Shown here in pieces: positions 34,194-43,963 of a stretch of DNA of 64,000 nt (the stretch's first letter is position 1; every line of letters starts with the position of its first letter). The DNA lies in contig SMNZ01000001.1 in the NCBI GenBank assembly GCA_004353515.1, positions 1,364,001 to 1,428,000 on the forward strand, read 5' to 3'. The stretch is from Alteromonadaceae bacterium M269. Its GTDB lineage: Bacteria > Pseudomonadota > Gammaproteobacteria > Enterobacterales > Alteromonadaceae. The notes below the pieces were generated by a model, which saw only the letters and a list, made by a program, of their open reading frames with translations, did no database searches and was not told the origin of the DNA. Both the position numbers and the translations under genes were made by a program.

Positions 34194-36794
34194 ATGAGTG
34201 CAACGCCGTTACAAAAGAAGATATTTGTACTGGTTGTCAGTTTGTTAACTCTCGTTTTTATCCTTACTGTCTTTAGTGTCTACAACGCAGCCTATAACCA
34301 AGCACAAGGTGCCTTCTCTAAACGCCTGAATGTAGGTCGAAATGTTTTCTTCAATGAGATTAATGTCGCTAAAGATCATTTGGATTCCAGTGTTGAAACT
34401 ATCGCTAAAGATTGGGCTCTCAGGCGCGCTGTTGGTCAAGGTGTGGATACAGAATCTATCAACAGCATTCTGTTTAATCACAGCAGCCGCATAAAAGCCG
34501 ATATTGCTTATATCCTGGATAACGACAACTCGCTTGTTGCTAGATATGGTGCCAAGGAAGGGACTGCGAGTGATGTCATTACACAACATCTAGACGAAAA
34601 TCATAAAACTAAAGCTTGGATAACGTTACTCGGCAAGCAGCCCTATTTGATGTCCGCTGAGCCTATCACGGCACCCGCTCAAATTGGTTGGCTAGTCATG
34701 GGCAAGAAGCTCAACATGGACTTTCTGCAACGAATCAAAGAGCTGATTTCACTCGATATTAGCATCCTTGTTTATACTCCTGAAACCAACCAGCTTGCTT
34801 TAACAACAAACGTCAATGCCGAGAAGGTTAATGCGAGTTTCAACAACCCGAGTGCAACCCCACTCAACGAACAAAACGAACGGATATTAACTCTTCCTTT
34901 AGGCGACGAATCAGTCGTTGTGATGCCATTTTCCCTGTTCACTGAACAAGAAATGCAATTTGTCGTCGTATTGCAGGACTCTATCAGCGCATCACTATCA
35001 CCGTTGAATAAATTTCTAGTGGAGCTTATCCCCTTCTTTATTATCGGTTTATTGCTGTCTGTCTTAGGTTCCTACTACGTTGCACGCAGTATCACACGCC
35101 CAGTTGGTAGACTATTAAATGCGGTCAAATTAGTTGCAGGTGGTAAGTACACCGAGGATATTGATGTTTCTGAAGAAGGCGAGCTAGGCGAGTTGGCCAG
35201 AGAATTCAGAAACATGAAAAATGCCGTCATGGAACGTGAACAAAAAATCCGAATCCAATCAGAAGAACTTGCTGAGAGTCATAAGATAAAACTTGAAGCA
35301 AACATCGCTCACAAAGAGAAACTGCTTGCTGAAGAAGCTACTGAAGCTAAAAGCCGTTTCTTGGCGAGTATCAGTCACGAAATTAGAACGCCGCTTAATT
35401 CAATTATTGGCTATTCGGAGATGCTCAATGATAAGAGCGTACAGGCAAAAGAAAGAACGCACGCATCAAGAGCTATCAACGCAGGCGGCAAGCACCTATT
35501 GAGTATAGTAAACGACGTCCTTGATGTATCGAAAATCGAAGCCAGCAAGATTGAACTTGAGTCTTTAGATACCTGCCTGGTCTCACTGCTAGCGGAAGTC
35601 AGTAGTTATGTCGATGCACCCGCTCGCAAAAAAGGACTCGATTTTCAAATTAACTGGAGCTTCCCTCTTCCTTCTTTATTCGTTACAGACCCTACCCGAC
35701 TTAAACAGATTCTTATCAACCTGTGTAATAACGCCGTTAAATTTACGCAGAGAGGTAAAGTTGAGCTTTCAATTACACTCGACCAAAGCAAAAAGCGCTT
35801 TATCTTTGTTGTTTCGGATACAGGACCAGGTATTAACGAAGAGCAACAAGCTAAATTATTCAATGCCTTTACCCAAGCGGATCAAGCAACCACTAGAAAG
35901 TTTGGTGGCACGGGTTTAGGTCTTTATATTTCTAAAGAACTCGCACAGTTGATGGGCGGACATATCAAGGTTACCAGCCAAGTAGGAATAGGAACTCAAT
36001 TTGCGGTGTATTTACCTTGGGTTACTGCCAACAACAGTGAATTTATCCATAACGAGATCGAAGCCGAGCAAGTGCTCGAAAGGAATGTACAACAGAGCCT
36101 AGAAATACCTTTCCTAGACGCTCATATTCTTTGTGCTGACGATAATGAGGACAATAGGCGCTTAGTGTCTTATCTGGTGCAGAAAACTGGTGCAAGACTA
36201 ACGCTCGCAGAGGATGGCGCTAAAGCACTGACTTTAGCAAACAATGAGTCATTCGACCTGATTCTAATGGATATGCAAATGCCTGTTATGGATGGTGTTG
36301 AGGCAACAGCTGGTTTAAAAAGCGCCGGATATAACAAACCTATCGTCATGCTAACGGCAAACAACGACGCCCTTAGCCAAAAACAAATTGCAGAGTGTGG
36401 AGCCGATGGGCACTTTACAAAACCCATAGACACCCAACGCTTCTACGATATGTTAAGCCGTCACCTGAAACCGAAAAACGAAGAGAAAGAGGAACCAAAA
36501 GCTTCATCGGCTTTTGAAGAACTCATTGCCAGTTACGCTAGTCGACTGCCTCAAAAGCTCGCCGATTTAAATGAAGCTTTTGAACAACAGAATTGGGCTG
36601 AGTTTAAACAGCAAATCCACAAACTAAAAGGCTCTGCTGGTAGCTACGGCTTTACGCTGCTGAGTGAAATCGCAGAAGAAGTCGATATACAGGTCACTGA
36701 TGAAAATTATCAGAATGCAGGCATTGCTTTTGAGAAATTACAAAAAGCGGTGCAGGATATCTCTAAACCTGAGTTGTACGTTATTAACTCTTAG
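34194..36794 (+). CDS. Hybrid sensor histidine kinase with receiver and HPt domains
   Basis: 866 residues from ATG 34,194 (MSATPLQKKIFVLV); the frame is open from 34,119. Order: membrane segment (about 8-30), periplasmic sensor domain (to about 255), second membrane segment (about 262-285), HAMP, dimerisation domain with the phospho-histidine (SHEIRTPLN, about residue 395), ATPase domain (NAVKFT, DTGPGI, GGTGLGL), receiver (phospho-aspartate in LMDMQMP, about 692) and HPt (HKLKGSAGSYGF, about 809). This is a complete ArcB/BarA-like phosphorelay in one chain. No cognate response regulator is adjacent; signal unknown. Confidence 0.93.
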   Translation: MSATPLQKKIFVLVVSLLTLVFILTVFSVYNAAYNQAQGAFSKRLNVGRNVFFNEINVAKDHLDSSVETIAKDWALRRAVGQGVDTESINSILFNHSSRIKADIAYILDNDNSLVARYGAKEGTASDVITQHLDENHKTKAWITLLGKQPYLMSAEPITAPAQIGWLVMGKKLNMDFLQRIKELISLDISILVYTPETNQLALTTNVNAEKVNASFNNPSATPLNEQNERILTLPLGDESVVVMPFSLFTEQEMQFVVVLQDSISASLSPLNKFLVELIPFFIIGLLLSVLGSYYVARSITRPVGRLLNAVKLVAGGKYTEDIDVSEEGELGELAREFRNMKNAVMEREQKIRIQSEELAESHKIKLEANIAHKEKLLAEEATEAKSRFLASISHEIRTPLNSIIGYSEMLNDKSVQAKERTHASRAINAGGKHLLSIVNDVLDVSKIEASKIELESLDTCLVSLLAEVSSYVDAPARKKGLDFQINWSFPLPSLFVTDPTRLKQILINLCNNAVKFTQRGKVELSITLDQSKKRFIFVVSDTGPGINEEQQAKLFNAFTQADQATTRKFGGTGLGLYISKELAQLMGGHIKVTSQVGIGTQFAVYLPWVTANNSEFIHNEIEAEQVLERNVQQSLEIPFLDAHILCADDNEDNRRLVSYLVQKTGARLTLAEDGAKALTLANNESFDLILMDMQMPVMDGVEATAGLKSAGYNKPIVMLTANNDALSQKQIAECGADGHFTKPIDTQRFYDMLSRHLKPKNEEKEEPKASSAFEELIASYASRLPQKLADLNEAFEQQNWAEFKQQIHKLKGSAGSYGFTLLSEIAEEVDIQVTDENYQNAGIAFEKLQKAVQDISKPELYVINS

Positions 36795-36819
36795 CGCCTG
36801 TTTTCTAGTTACATAGCCT

Positions 36820-37395
36820 ATGCAAAAAAGCACAATACAAATGATAAAAGCCGCCTCATTCGAAGCAGCTTTTGTCGTATTCGGTGTACTCTTAGCGTTA
36901 GCGGCTAATGAATGGCGTAATAAAATTGCTGAAGACAAAGCGTCTGCAAGAGCTCTTCAATCTACTTACAGAGAACTTAGTGACAACCAAAAGCTCGTTG
37001 AAGCTTCGTATCAATATCATCAAGGAACATCACGCGTTTTATATACGTTGAATGGAAAGGCCGATGTGAAAATGTTCTCGAAAGGCTTTGTTTTTCCGGC
37101 CAGGGTTACATCCAATGCTTGGTTAACAGCCTCAGAAACTGGTGCACTTAAAAATGCGTCTTATGAGAAAGTACTCACGCTAGCTAACGTCTACAGTGCG
37201 CAGAAGAGCTACGAAAGCCAGTCATCCACGATTGGCGGTCTTATCTATGAGAAACTATTCCAAGGGGGCACGGATTCAATCATCAATTCTCCCTCTCAAT
37301 TAGCAACTATCATCGCAACAATGTCTTATCGAGAGAGAGAATTATTAGCGCTTTACGAAAAGGTTCTTGAGGCAATCTACCAACAACGAACTTAG
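36820..37395 (+). CDS. Hypothetical single-pass membrane protein (191 aa)
   Basis: N-terminal membrane segment (FEAAFVVFGVLLALAANEW) then a helical domain likely in the periplasm. The start resembles a family of uncharacterised proteins beginning with 'FVVFGVLLALAANEWR'. It lies 25 bp after the hybrid kinase gene and may be co-transcribed; it converges on the DUF885 gene. Function unknown. Confidence 0.7.
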   Translation: MQKSTIQMIKAASFEAAFVVFGVLLALAANEWRNKIAEDKASARALQSTYRELSDNQKLVEASYQYHQGTSRVLYTLNGKADVKMFSKGFVFPARVTSNAWLTASETGALKNASYEKVLTLANVYSAQKSYESQSSTIGGLIYEKLFQGGTDSIINSPSQLATIIATMSYRERELLALYEKVLEAIYQQRT

Positions 37396-37429
37396 CTCAA
37401 CACCTGAAAAGGCAAATTAAGTATTTAGG

Positions 37430-39166
37430 CTATTGCTCGTTAACGAACTGCTTAATTTGATTTTCAAGCAACTCCATAGGCAACGCACCATTTTGCAAAA
37501 TCGCATCATGGAATTCACGTATATCAAAATCTGCACCTAAGCTTTTCTCAGCAAATCGTCTGAACTCCCACATCTTGAGCTCTCCCAATTTGTAGCTTAA
37601 TGCCTGCCCTGGCCAGGAAATATAGCGATCTACTTCCGCTCTAACATTAGCTAGAGACAATGATGTATTGTTAGCTAAGAAATCAATACCTTCCTGACGC
37701 GTCCAACCTTTAGCATGAATGCCTGTATCGATAACTAATCGACAAGCCCGCCACATCTCATAACTCAAACGCCCAAAATGCTCATAAGGGGTCTGATACA
37801 CATCCATTTCTATACCGAGCTTCTCTGAATACAAACCCCATCCTTCACCAAACGCACTGAGATATAAGCGTTGCCTAAACTTCGGAACGTTCTCTAACTC
37901 TTGAGACATCGCATTCTGGTGATGATGCCCAGGTACAGACTCATGCAGCGTTAGTGCGACAAGCTCGTATAAGGGACGCTGATCTAGCTGATAGGTGTTA
38001 ACAACATAAGTACCGCCTTTGCTTCCTCCTGATGTCGCAGGCCAATACGCAGCTGTCGTGTAGTTGGGTGCTATCTCACTCGGTACAGGCTCAATACCAT
38101 AAGGTAAACGTGGCAAGGTACCGAAGAAACCCGGCATACGATGATCAATACGTTTAGCTATGTAAGAAGCGTGTTTGAGTAAATCAACTTCAGTTTTCGC
38201 ATAAAAAGATGGCTCAGTTCTTAAATAATGGACAAAGTCATCGAAGCTACCTTCAAATTCCAACTCATCTATCAACTCTTGCATTTCACGCTTGATCCTA
38301 GCGACTTCAGACAGTCCAACTTCATGGATCTCTTCAGCAGTTTTATCTGTTGACGTGACATATCGCTTTATTTGATGCGCATAGTAATTTTTGCCGTTAG
38401 ACATTTGATAAGCACCGAACGATTCACGAGTCTGTGGCAAGTATTCTTCTTTTAAAAATTGATATAGGTTTTCAAATGCTCCGTTCGCATAAGATGAAAT
38501 CGCTTCCTCAGCTTTCTTTCTCAGCTCCTCTTGTCGCTTCTGAGATATACCAGCAGGAAACTTATTGAGAGGTCCATACAAGGCGCTATTTTTAGGATCG
38601 TCATAGATTTGCGCTTTGGCAACAGGAATAACACCTTCAATTACAATCTTAGGCTGAGTGAAGCCACTTTTAAGTCCCGAGCGCATATTATCGATATTTT
38701 GCTCGAAATATTTAGGCAACTTGGTAATACGTTCAATATAGGCGACATAGTCACTTTCATTATTGAAAGCTGCATTGGACATAGTTCGAATAGAGCCAGT
38801 AAAAAAACTTGAGAATGTAGTCAGCGGCACGCGATAAGTACCGAGTTCAAATTCGCCAATTTGTTCTTCAATCAACCAACGCAGCAAGTCATAGTTAACT
38901 TGATCTAAAGCGTTTAATTGGCTTCGGTCTATCTCATTTAATTGCTCTAAAAACCCTTTATTCTGCTCATACAGTCTTTTCTGAGCTGGCAGGCTGACAT
39001 CCGGTAGAAGATGGTTGTAACGTTTATCTCCACGCTGTGTGGCAGCTAACGGGTTTGACTTGAGCATATGCTGCCAGTGCGCTTCAATAAATTCATGAAA
39101 CGAGTCTTCTGTGGGGTTAGCGTTACAAATAAAGGGAAGTAGAAGCAATATTAATAGCTTGCGCAT
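37430..39166 (-). CDS. DUF885-family secreted protein (predicted metallopeptidase-like)
   Basis: 578 residues from ATG 39,166 (MRKLLILLLLPFICNA), preceded by AGGA, with a signal peptide of about 16 residues; the frame is open to 39,265. Contains the zinc-peptidase-like motif LTLHESVPGHHHQ and GEGWGLYSE, which define DUF885. Members are predicted periplasmic peptidases distantly related to thermolysin-type enzymes; the substrate is unknown. Confidence 0.85.
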   Translation of the reverse strand: MRKLLILLLLPFICNANPTEDSFHEFIEAHWQHMLKSNPLAATQRGDKRYNHLLPDVSLPAQKRLYEQNKGFLEQLNEIDRSQLNALDQVNYDLLRWLIEEQIGEFELGTYRVPLTTFSSFFTGSIRTMSNAAFNNESDYVAYIERITKLPKYFEQNIDNMRSGLKSGFTQPKIVIEGVIPVAKAQIYDDPKNSALYGPLNKFPAGISQKRQEELRKKAEEAISSYANGAFENLYQFLKEEYLPQTRESFGAYQMSNGKNYYAHQIKRYVTSTDKTAEEIHEVGLSEVARIKREMQELIDELEFEGSFDDFVHYLRTEPSFYAKTEVDLLKHASYIAKRIDHRMPGFFGTLPRLPYGIEPVPSEIAPNYTTAAYWPATSGGSKGGTYVVNTYQLDQRPLYELVALTLHESVPGHHHQNAMSQELENVPKFRQRLYLSAFGEGWGLYSEKLGIEMDVYQTPYEHFGRLSYEMWRACRLVIDTGIHAKGWTRQEGIDFLANNTSLSLANVRAEVDRYISWPGQALSYKLGELKMWEFRRFAEKSLGADFDIREFHDAILQNGALPMELLENQIKQFVNEQ

Positions 39167-39390
39167 ATTTTCATCCTGGACCTGGGTTCGTACCACATGA
39201 CTCTTAATTCTATGGTCTGTGGCTAACTGCCTGCTTATACAGGTTCTATTAAAGTAATCATACAATTAAGCTGAATATACTATCCCAAAAAACTTACCTT
39301 AGCTGCACAGATAACGAACTTTTGTTTTGCTATGTGGTTCATGACCGTTACGCCCCTTTTAAGCCAGTTATTCAGTTTAGTTTCAAATAC

Positions 39391-39416
39391 AAAAAAGCCG
39401 CTGTATAGCGGCTTTT
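39391..39416 (-). terminator. Terminator after the SulP transporter gene
   Basis: AAAAAAGCCGCTGTATAGCGGCTTTT forms a stem of GCCGCT/AGCGGC flanked by A and T runs; on the minus strand it ends in six Ts, 34 bp past the transporter stop. Confidence 0.85.
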
Positions 39417-39449
39417 CATCAGTGCAGTCTATGACTTACAACATAAGAA

Positions 39450-41111
39450 TTAGGCAGGTTGCGGCTGCACCAAGCTAACCTGCTCACCTTTTTTTGCTTT
39501 AGCGTCCGCCTGCGATATGACATCAGCGGCAGATTTCAATGCGTCAAGGCGCGTAGTAAAGATAGATGAATCGTCATAATGTTCATCAACACCTAAACCA
39601 GTAAGCACACTTTCAACGTCAGAACTTAAGCCCGACACATAGAGCAGCTTACCGCTAGCTTTCGCATCAACGGCAATTGTTTCTACAGCACGTGCCGCCG
39701 ATACATCCATAAAGGGAACACGTTCGAAGTCAAGAATAAGAACTTGTGCGCTGTCTTTCACTTTTTCTCTAACGTGGTGCCCTACATCAGCAGCAGCACC
39801 AAAGCTTAAAGGACCACCAAAGTCAAATACTCTAACCTGACCATGGGCTTGTTCTAATAACGCATGCTCTTCAGGATCATCTAAATGGTCAGGCATATTT
39901 TTAAGCTTATCTAACTGAACTTGCGCAACTTGCTTAACATAAGCAATAGCCGCTAGTACAACACCGACACCAACAGCTTGAATCAGGTCAACAAAAACTG
40001 TCATAGCGACAACGATAGCCATAAGAATCAAGTCAAAACGAGGACCTTTATGAGCTTTTCTGATATAGCTCCAATCAATGATATCAGCACCAGCTTTAAC
40101 CAAAATACCAGCTAATACAGCATGTGGAATATAAGACGCCAAGCTACCTAGGCCAAGTACGATAGCTAATAACAATAGTGCGTGGACCATACCAGATATT
40201 TGACCACGGCCACCGGTACGGATGTTTACGAAAGTACGCATCGTTGCGCCAGCACCTGCGATACCGCCAATAAAGCCAGCAAATGCATTACCAATACCTT
40301 GACCTACTAGTTCTTTATTACTGTTATGACGTGTACGTGTCATGTTATCAGCAACGAGTGAAGTCAAAAGACTGTCGATAGCACCAAGTACAGCTAAGAT
40401 AATTGCAGCTTCAAGAACAAGAGCGAAGCTGTCACCAGTAAATACAGGCATTACCAATTCAGGTAATCCAGTTGGGATATCACCTAAAATAGGAACGTTA
40501 CCTACAATCAAGCTCGCAAACGTACCAATTAACAAGGCAGCTAACGTACCTGGAACATACTTACCCCAGCTAGGTGGCCATTTATAAGCAATGATCAATG
40601 TACCTATGCCTAAGGCTAGCGTATAAGGGTTAATCGCTGATACAGCTGCAGGAATATCACCAATCGCATCTAGCGTATTACTTGGAGATGGATGCCCCAT
40701 AAGTACGATAACCTGAAGGCTGATAATGATGATACCGATACCACTCATAAAGCCAGAAATAACTGGATAAGGAACTAGACGGATATAATCGCCAAGCCCC
40801 AAGAATCCCATTGCTATTTGGATAGCACCTGCCAGCATAACGGCAGTAAAAATTAATGCAGGGTTGCCAGTTAAGCTTGCGAATAAACCAGCTAATACAA
40901 CAACCATTGGGCCTGTTGGGCCTGAAATTTGAGAAGGAGTGCCACCGAAAAGTGCCGCAAAGAAGCCAACTGCGATAGCACCATACATACCGGCTATCGG
41001 ACCTAACCCAGAAGCAACACCAAATGCCAATGCTAGAGGTAGTGCAACAATACCGGCCGTAATACCACCAGTAATATCACCTCTAAGATTCGAGGTATCA
41101 ATTTTAATCAT
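39450..41111 (-). CDS. SulP-family anion transporter, BicA-like (probable bicarbonate uptake)
   Basis: 553 residues, with about 12-14 membrane segments and a C-terminal STAS domain (about 430-530). It is close in pattern to the cyanobacterial Na+/bicarbonate transporter BicA: LPLALAFGVASG near the start, FFAALFGGTPSQISGPTGPM, VISGFMSGIGI, and TRTRHNSNKELVGQGIGN before the last helices. SulP proteins carry sulfate, bicarbonate or other anions; bicarbonate is inferred from the BicA resemblance and the carbonic-anhydrase-like gene nearby. It diverges from a LysR-type regulator, with a candidate operator between them. A terminator follows. Confidence 0.85.
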   Translation of the reverse strand: MIKIDTSNLRGDITGGITAGIVALPLALAFGVASGLGPIAGMYGAIAVGFFAALFGGTPSQISGPTGPMVVVLAGLFASLTGNPALIFTAVMLAGAIQIAMGFLGLGDYIRLVPYPVISGFMSGIGIIIISLQVIVLMGHPSPSNTLDAIGDIPAAVSAINPYTLALGIGTLIIAYKWPPSWGKYVPGTLAALLIGTFASLIVGNVPILGDIPTGLPELVMPVFTGDSFALVLEAAIILAVLGAIDSLLTSLVADNMTRTRHNSNKELVGQGIGNAFAGFIGGIAGAGATMRTFVNIRTGGRGQISGMVHALLLLAIVLGLGSLASYIPHAVLAGILVKAGADIIDWSYIRKAHKGPRFDLILMAIVVAMTVFVDLIQAVGVGVVLAAIAYVKQVAQVQLDKLKNMPDHLDDPEEHALLEQAHGQVRVFDFGGPLSFGAAADVGHHVREKVKDSAQVLILDFERVPFMDVSAARAVETIAVDAKASGKLLYVSGLSSDVESVLTGLGVDEHYDDSSIFTTRLDALKSAADVISQADAKAKKGEQVSLVQPQPA

Positions 41112-41228
41112 ATCTATATCCTATACAGAAACAGCGAAACACCTTGCTCTTCCTTGATTAGCCGAGTGCTTTTTATTTATTCCAACCACTATGGCTTGAT
41201 AGTCATATAGAAAGATATATAATTTGGT

Positions 41229-41245
41229 GATAGCTTTTATCTATC
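41229..41245. promoter_or_regulatory. Candidate LysR-type operator
   Basis: GATAG and CTATC face each other across seven bases (GATAGcttttatCTATC), a T-N11-A-like box between the divergent transporter and LysR genes. Its place, about 30 bp before the proposed LysR start, argues against translation beginning further upstream. Confidence 0.45.
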
Positions 41246-41274
41246 AAAATACTAATGTAAACCAAAGGATACAA

Positions 41275-42210
41275 ATTATCAAAAATAAGCCCACTATCAA
41301 ACAGCTTATTTACTTTGAAGCTGTTGCTTCAACGTTAAATTTCCGTCAGGCGGCGCAGAGTCTTGGTATTACTCAGCCAACACTAACTTTGCAGATTAAC
41401 AGTTTAGAGCAGCAGATAGGGTTTCAGTTATTTGAGCGCTCACGTTCAGGCACATTGTTGTCAGTGCAAGGTCGCGAACTATTGCCTTTAGCTAAGAAGA
41501 TATTGGAAGCAAACGATGCATTTTTAGATACCGCAGATTGGATCAAAAATGGCCCAGTAACAACATTCAAAATGGGTGTACCACCAACGCTTGGTCCCTA
41601 CTTGTTACCTTCTGTCCTTCCTGAATTGCATAAGCAGTATGATGAGCTAAAACTTTACGTAAGAGAAGCACCACCAAAGCTTTTACAACAACAGTTATTG
41701 GACGGAGAGTTTGATTTAATCCTCTCGCCCTTACCCGCTGCATCAAGCGAGTTAGCTATACAGCCTCTATTCATTGAGCCAATAAAATTTGTTGTTCCTG
41801 CGGATCACAAATTAGCGTCAAGCGGTGATGTGTCTGCCTCTCAGATAGCCGGCGAGAACGTGTTGACTTTGGAAGAACAACATTATCTCCATAGGCAAGT
41901 TCAGGATATTTGTCAGCAGTTTGGTGCGAACTTGATGCGCGATTTTGAAGGTACAAGCCTAGATACCCTAAGACAAATGATTGTGATGGGACTAGGTGTC
42001 GCCTTTCTACCAGGGCTTTATATTCATTCAGAAATGCACCGGCCTGAAGCCCTGCACGTATGCGAGCTGCGGGACATTCCCATTAGTCGAAAACACGCAC
42101 TTATCTGGCGTCCTAAGTCACCAAGCCGAGTGTTCTTCAGGGAGTTGGCAAGTCAATTCCGTGAAATTATTAAAGACAGACTAGATAAAGTTGTCACCGT
42201 TATTGAGTAA
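41275..42210 (+). CDS. LysR-family regulator, OxyR-like but lacking the peroxidatic cysteine
   Basis: About 311 residues: winged helix (IKQLIYFEAVASTLNFRQAAQSLGITQPTLTLQINSLEQQIG) and a LysR substrate domain closest to OxyR (TLGPYLLPSVLPELH; TSLDTLRQMIVMG). At the OxyR redox site, the first cysteine is tyrosine (EEQHYLHRQ) while the second is kept (DICQQF), so peroxide sensing by disulfide is unlikely. I propose an ATT start at 41,275 because AAAGGA lies five bases upstream and gives the normal length; in-frame TTG 41,224 or GTG 41,227 would put the operator inside the gene. It probably controls the divergent transporter and the next gene. Confidence 0.8.
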   Translation: MIKNKPTIKQLIYFEAVASTLNFRQAAQSLGITQPTLTLQINSLEQQIGFQLFERSRSGTLLSVQGRELLPLAKKILEANDAFLDTADWIKNGPVTTFKMGVPPTLGPYLLPSVLPELHKQYDELKLYVREAPPKLLQQQLLDGEFDLILSPLPAASSELAIQPLFIEPIKFVVPADHKLASSGDVSASQIAGENVLTLEEQHYLHRQVQDICQQFGANLMRDFEGTSLDTLRQMIVMGLGVAFLPGLYIHSEMHRPEALHVCELRDIPISRKHALIWRPKSPSRVFFRELASQFREIIKDRLDKVVTVIE

Positions 42211-42357
42211 ACCACTCACTACTCAACTTGTAACATTTCTCACTTGAAAAGATTGACAAAAAAGTTACAAACTATGACCCTTGATAGATCTATTGTTAAC
42301 AAAAACGCGTAATGCGATAGAATGAACTTATCAACATAGCTAATAGAGGGGATATTT

Positions 42358-42837
42358 ATGAGCTCATCAATAACAGAACAAGAATTAACAGAAGCGCGCA
42401 AAATATGGGGTGATGCCCTTGTTGCCATTTCCACAGCATACGACGAGCAAGGTCTTGATGCGGCAACAGAATTGGCTAACGGCGCACTTGACGCAGCCTA
42501 TGGTTACAACCTAGGCCCAGTTCTTTTCAAGCCAACACTAGCAAGCGGTGAAAAGACATTCCGCCCTACACGCGAAGGCGCTCTGTCTTACTTCGTAGGT
42601 CACAATGATCAATACCCACTAGACGGTGGTTTCGGTCTTAAGAGCTGGCGCTCAGTTGTATCAGAGACATCTGCTAGCTTTATCAACGGTGACGTTGCAA
42701 TGTGGATGGGATGGGTTACTTTTACCGATAAAGATGGCAACGTAACTAAAGTCGATAAGAGCTGGGGTTACAAGAAGGACGAAGAAGGTACATTACGTAT
42801 CGTTCTACACCACTCTTCACTTCCTTTTCAGCCTTAA
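42358..42837 (+). CDS. NTF2-like protein, candidate iota-class carbonic anhydrase
   Basis: 159 residues, no signal peptide. The NTF2/CaMKII-association-like fold ends with MWMGWVTFTDKDG ... LRIVLHHSSLPF; the HHSS-x-P ending is characteristic of iota-class carbonic anhydrases, which work without a bound metal in some members. Similar proteins are often labelled SnoaL-like or, misleadingly, phosphoribosyl-AMP cyclohydrolase. It lies beyond the LysR gene that separates it from a BicA-like transporter, which supports a role in CO2/bicarbonate interconversion. Codon choice looks optimised, hinting at high expression. Followed by a strong terminator. Family placement is from motif memory. Confidence 0.6.
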   Translation: MSSSITEQELTEARKIWGDALVAISTAYDEQGLDAATELANGALDAAYGYNLGPVLFKPTLASGEKTFRPTREGALSYFVGHNDQYPLDGGFGLKSWRSVVSETSASFINGDVAMWMGWVTFTDKDGNVTKVDKSWGYKKDEEGTLRIVLHHSSLPFQP

Positions 42838-42858
42838 TAATCAGTGAATTTTTATGGC

Positions 42859-42886
42859 AAAACCCGATCAATATGATCGGGTTTTA
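42859..42886 (+). terminator. Rho-independent terminator
   Basis: CCCGATCA/TGATCGGG stem with a three-base loop, flanked by AAAA and TTTTA, just after the carbonic-anhydrase-like gene. Confidence 0.88.
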
Positions 42887-43105
42887 TTTATCCTCAACTA
42901 AACCCATCAAGTTTCAAATTACGCTGTGTTGAACAACCTGACTAGGCGTTATCTATTTTACTTAAGAGCAATTTTCCATCAACAAATAACGCACGAAACA
43001 TTAGCAAACTGTAAACTTATCTTGAACAGCTCGCAGCCCAAACCTAACTTTTTCATCACGGCTGACATATAAGGTAACAATTCACCTTATACGCCAACTT
43101 TGAAA

Positions 43106-43963
43106 TTAACGTCTATGACTTTGACGTTGCTTGAGCTTATGTTTTTTCACAGAACGACGCATACGACTGATGCGCACATGATCAAGCTTATTTTTTCTTT
43201 CATTCACTAAGGTTTGAGTTTCGGGAGGCAACCCAACTGATTTACGCAACAGATTTAACTCAGGTAACTCAAGTTCAACCCAACCACCTTGAGGAAGACG
43301 TTTCTGCAGTTCAATTTCACCGTAGCGCAGCCTAATTAAACGACTAACTTGCAAATCCTGAGATTCCCACATACGTCGTACTTCACGATTACGTCCTTCA
43401 GAGAGCGTCACATCAAACCATTGATTTATCGCTTCCTCATCAGCAGCACGACGCACAACTTTGGTAAATTTAGCCAAACCATCTTCGAGTTGAACACCTT
43501 TCGTTAATTTAGCTAAGACATCATTATCAACTTCTCCAAATACGCGAACGGCGTACTCGCGCTCAATTTCGTGCTTAGGGTGCATCATCCTATTAGCCAG
43601 TTCGCCATCATTGGTGAATAAAAGCAAACCACTGGTATTAATATCTAATCGCCCTACCGCTATCCAACGTCCTGGTGTAATAGCAGGGAGTCGGTCAAAG
43701 ACAGTTCGTCGTCCTTCCGGATCACTTCGTGTACACAACTCACCTTCTGGCTTGTTGTACATGAGAACACGGCAAACTGCTTTTTGTTGTTCTCTGGCAA
43801 CACTTCTACCATCAACGAGGATCTTATCACTCAATTCAACACGTTCTCCTAGTTGAGCGATCTTCCCATTAACGTTAATTCTTCCTTGTTCAATCCACTT
43901 TTCCATTTCACGGCGTGAACCAAACCCGGCGTTTGCTAATACTTTTTGTAATTTTTCACTCAT
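43106..43963 (-). CDS. rluB: 23S rRNA pseudouridine synthase RluB
   Basis: 285 residues: N-terminal S4 RNA-binding domain ([34 protein letters not shown]) and RsuA-type synthase core with the catalytic aspartate in [17 protein letters not shown]. Strongly similar to E. coli RluB, which modifies U2605 of 23S rRNA. The basic C-terminal tail is usual. The start overlaps the scpB stop by one base (TAATG). Confidence 0.95.
   Translation of the reverse strand: MSEKLQKVLANAGFGSRREMEKWIEQGRINVNGKIAQLGERVELSDKILVDGRSVAREQQKAVCRVLMYNKPEGELCTRSDPEGRRTVFDRLPAITPGRWIAVGRLDINTSGLLLFTNDGELANRMMHPKHEIEREYAVRVFGEVDNDVLAKLTKGVQLEDGLAKFTKVVRRAADEEAINQWFDVTLSEGRNREVRRMWESQDLQVSRLIRLRYGEIELQKRLPQGGWVELELPELNLLRKSVGLPPETQTLVNERKNKLDHVRISRMRRSVKKHKLKQRQSHRR

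Noticed and set aside
42358-42837. Phosphoribosyl-AMP cyclohydrolase
   Set aside because: The sequence lacks HisI metal-binding motifs and matches an NTF2-like fold with an HHSS ending; no his genes are nearby.
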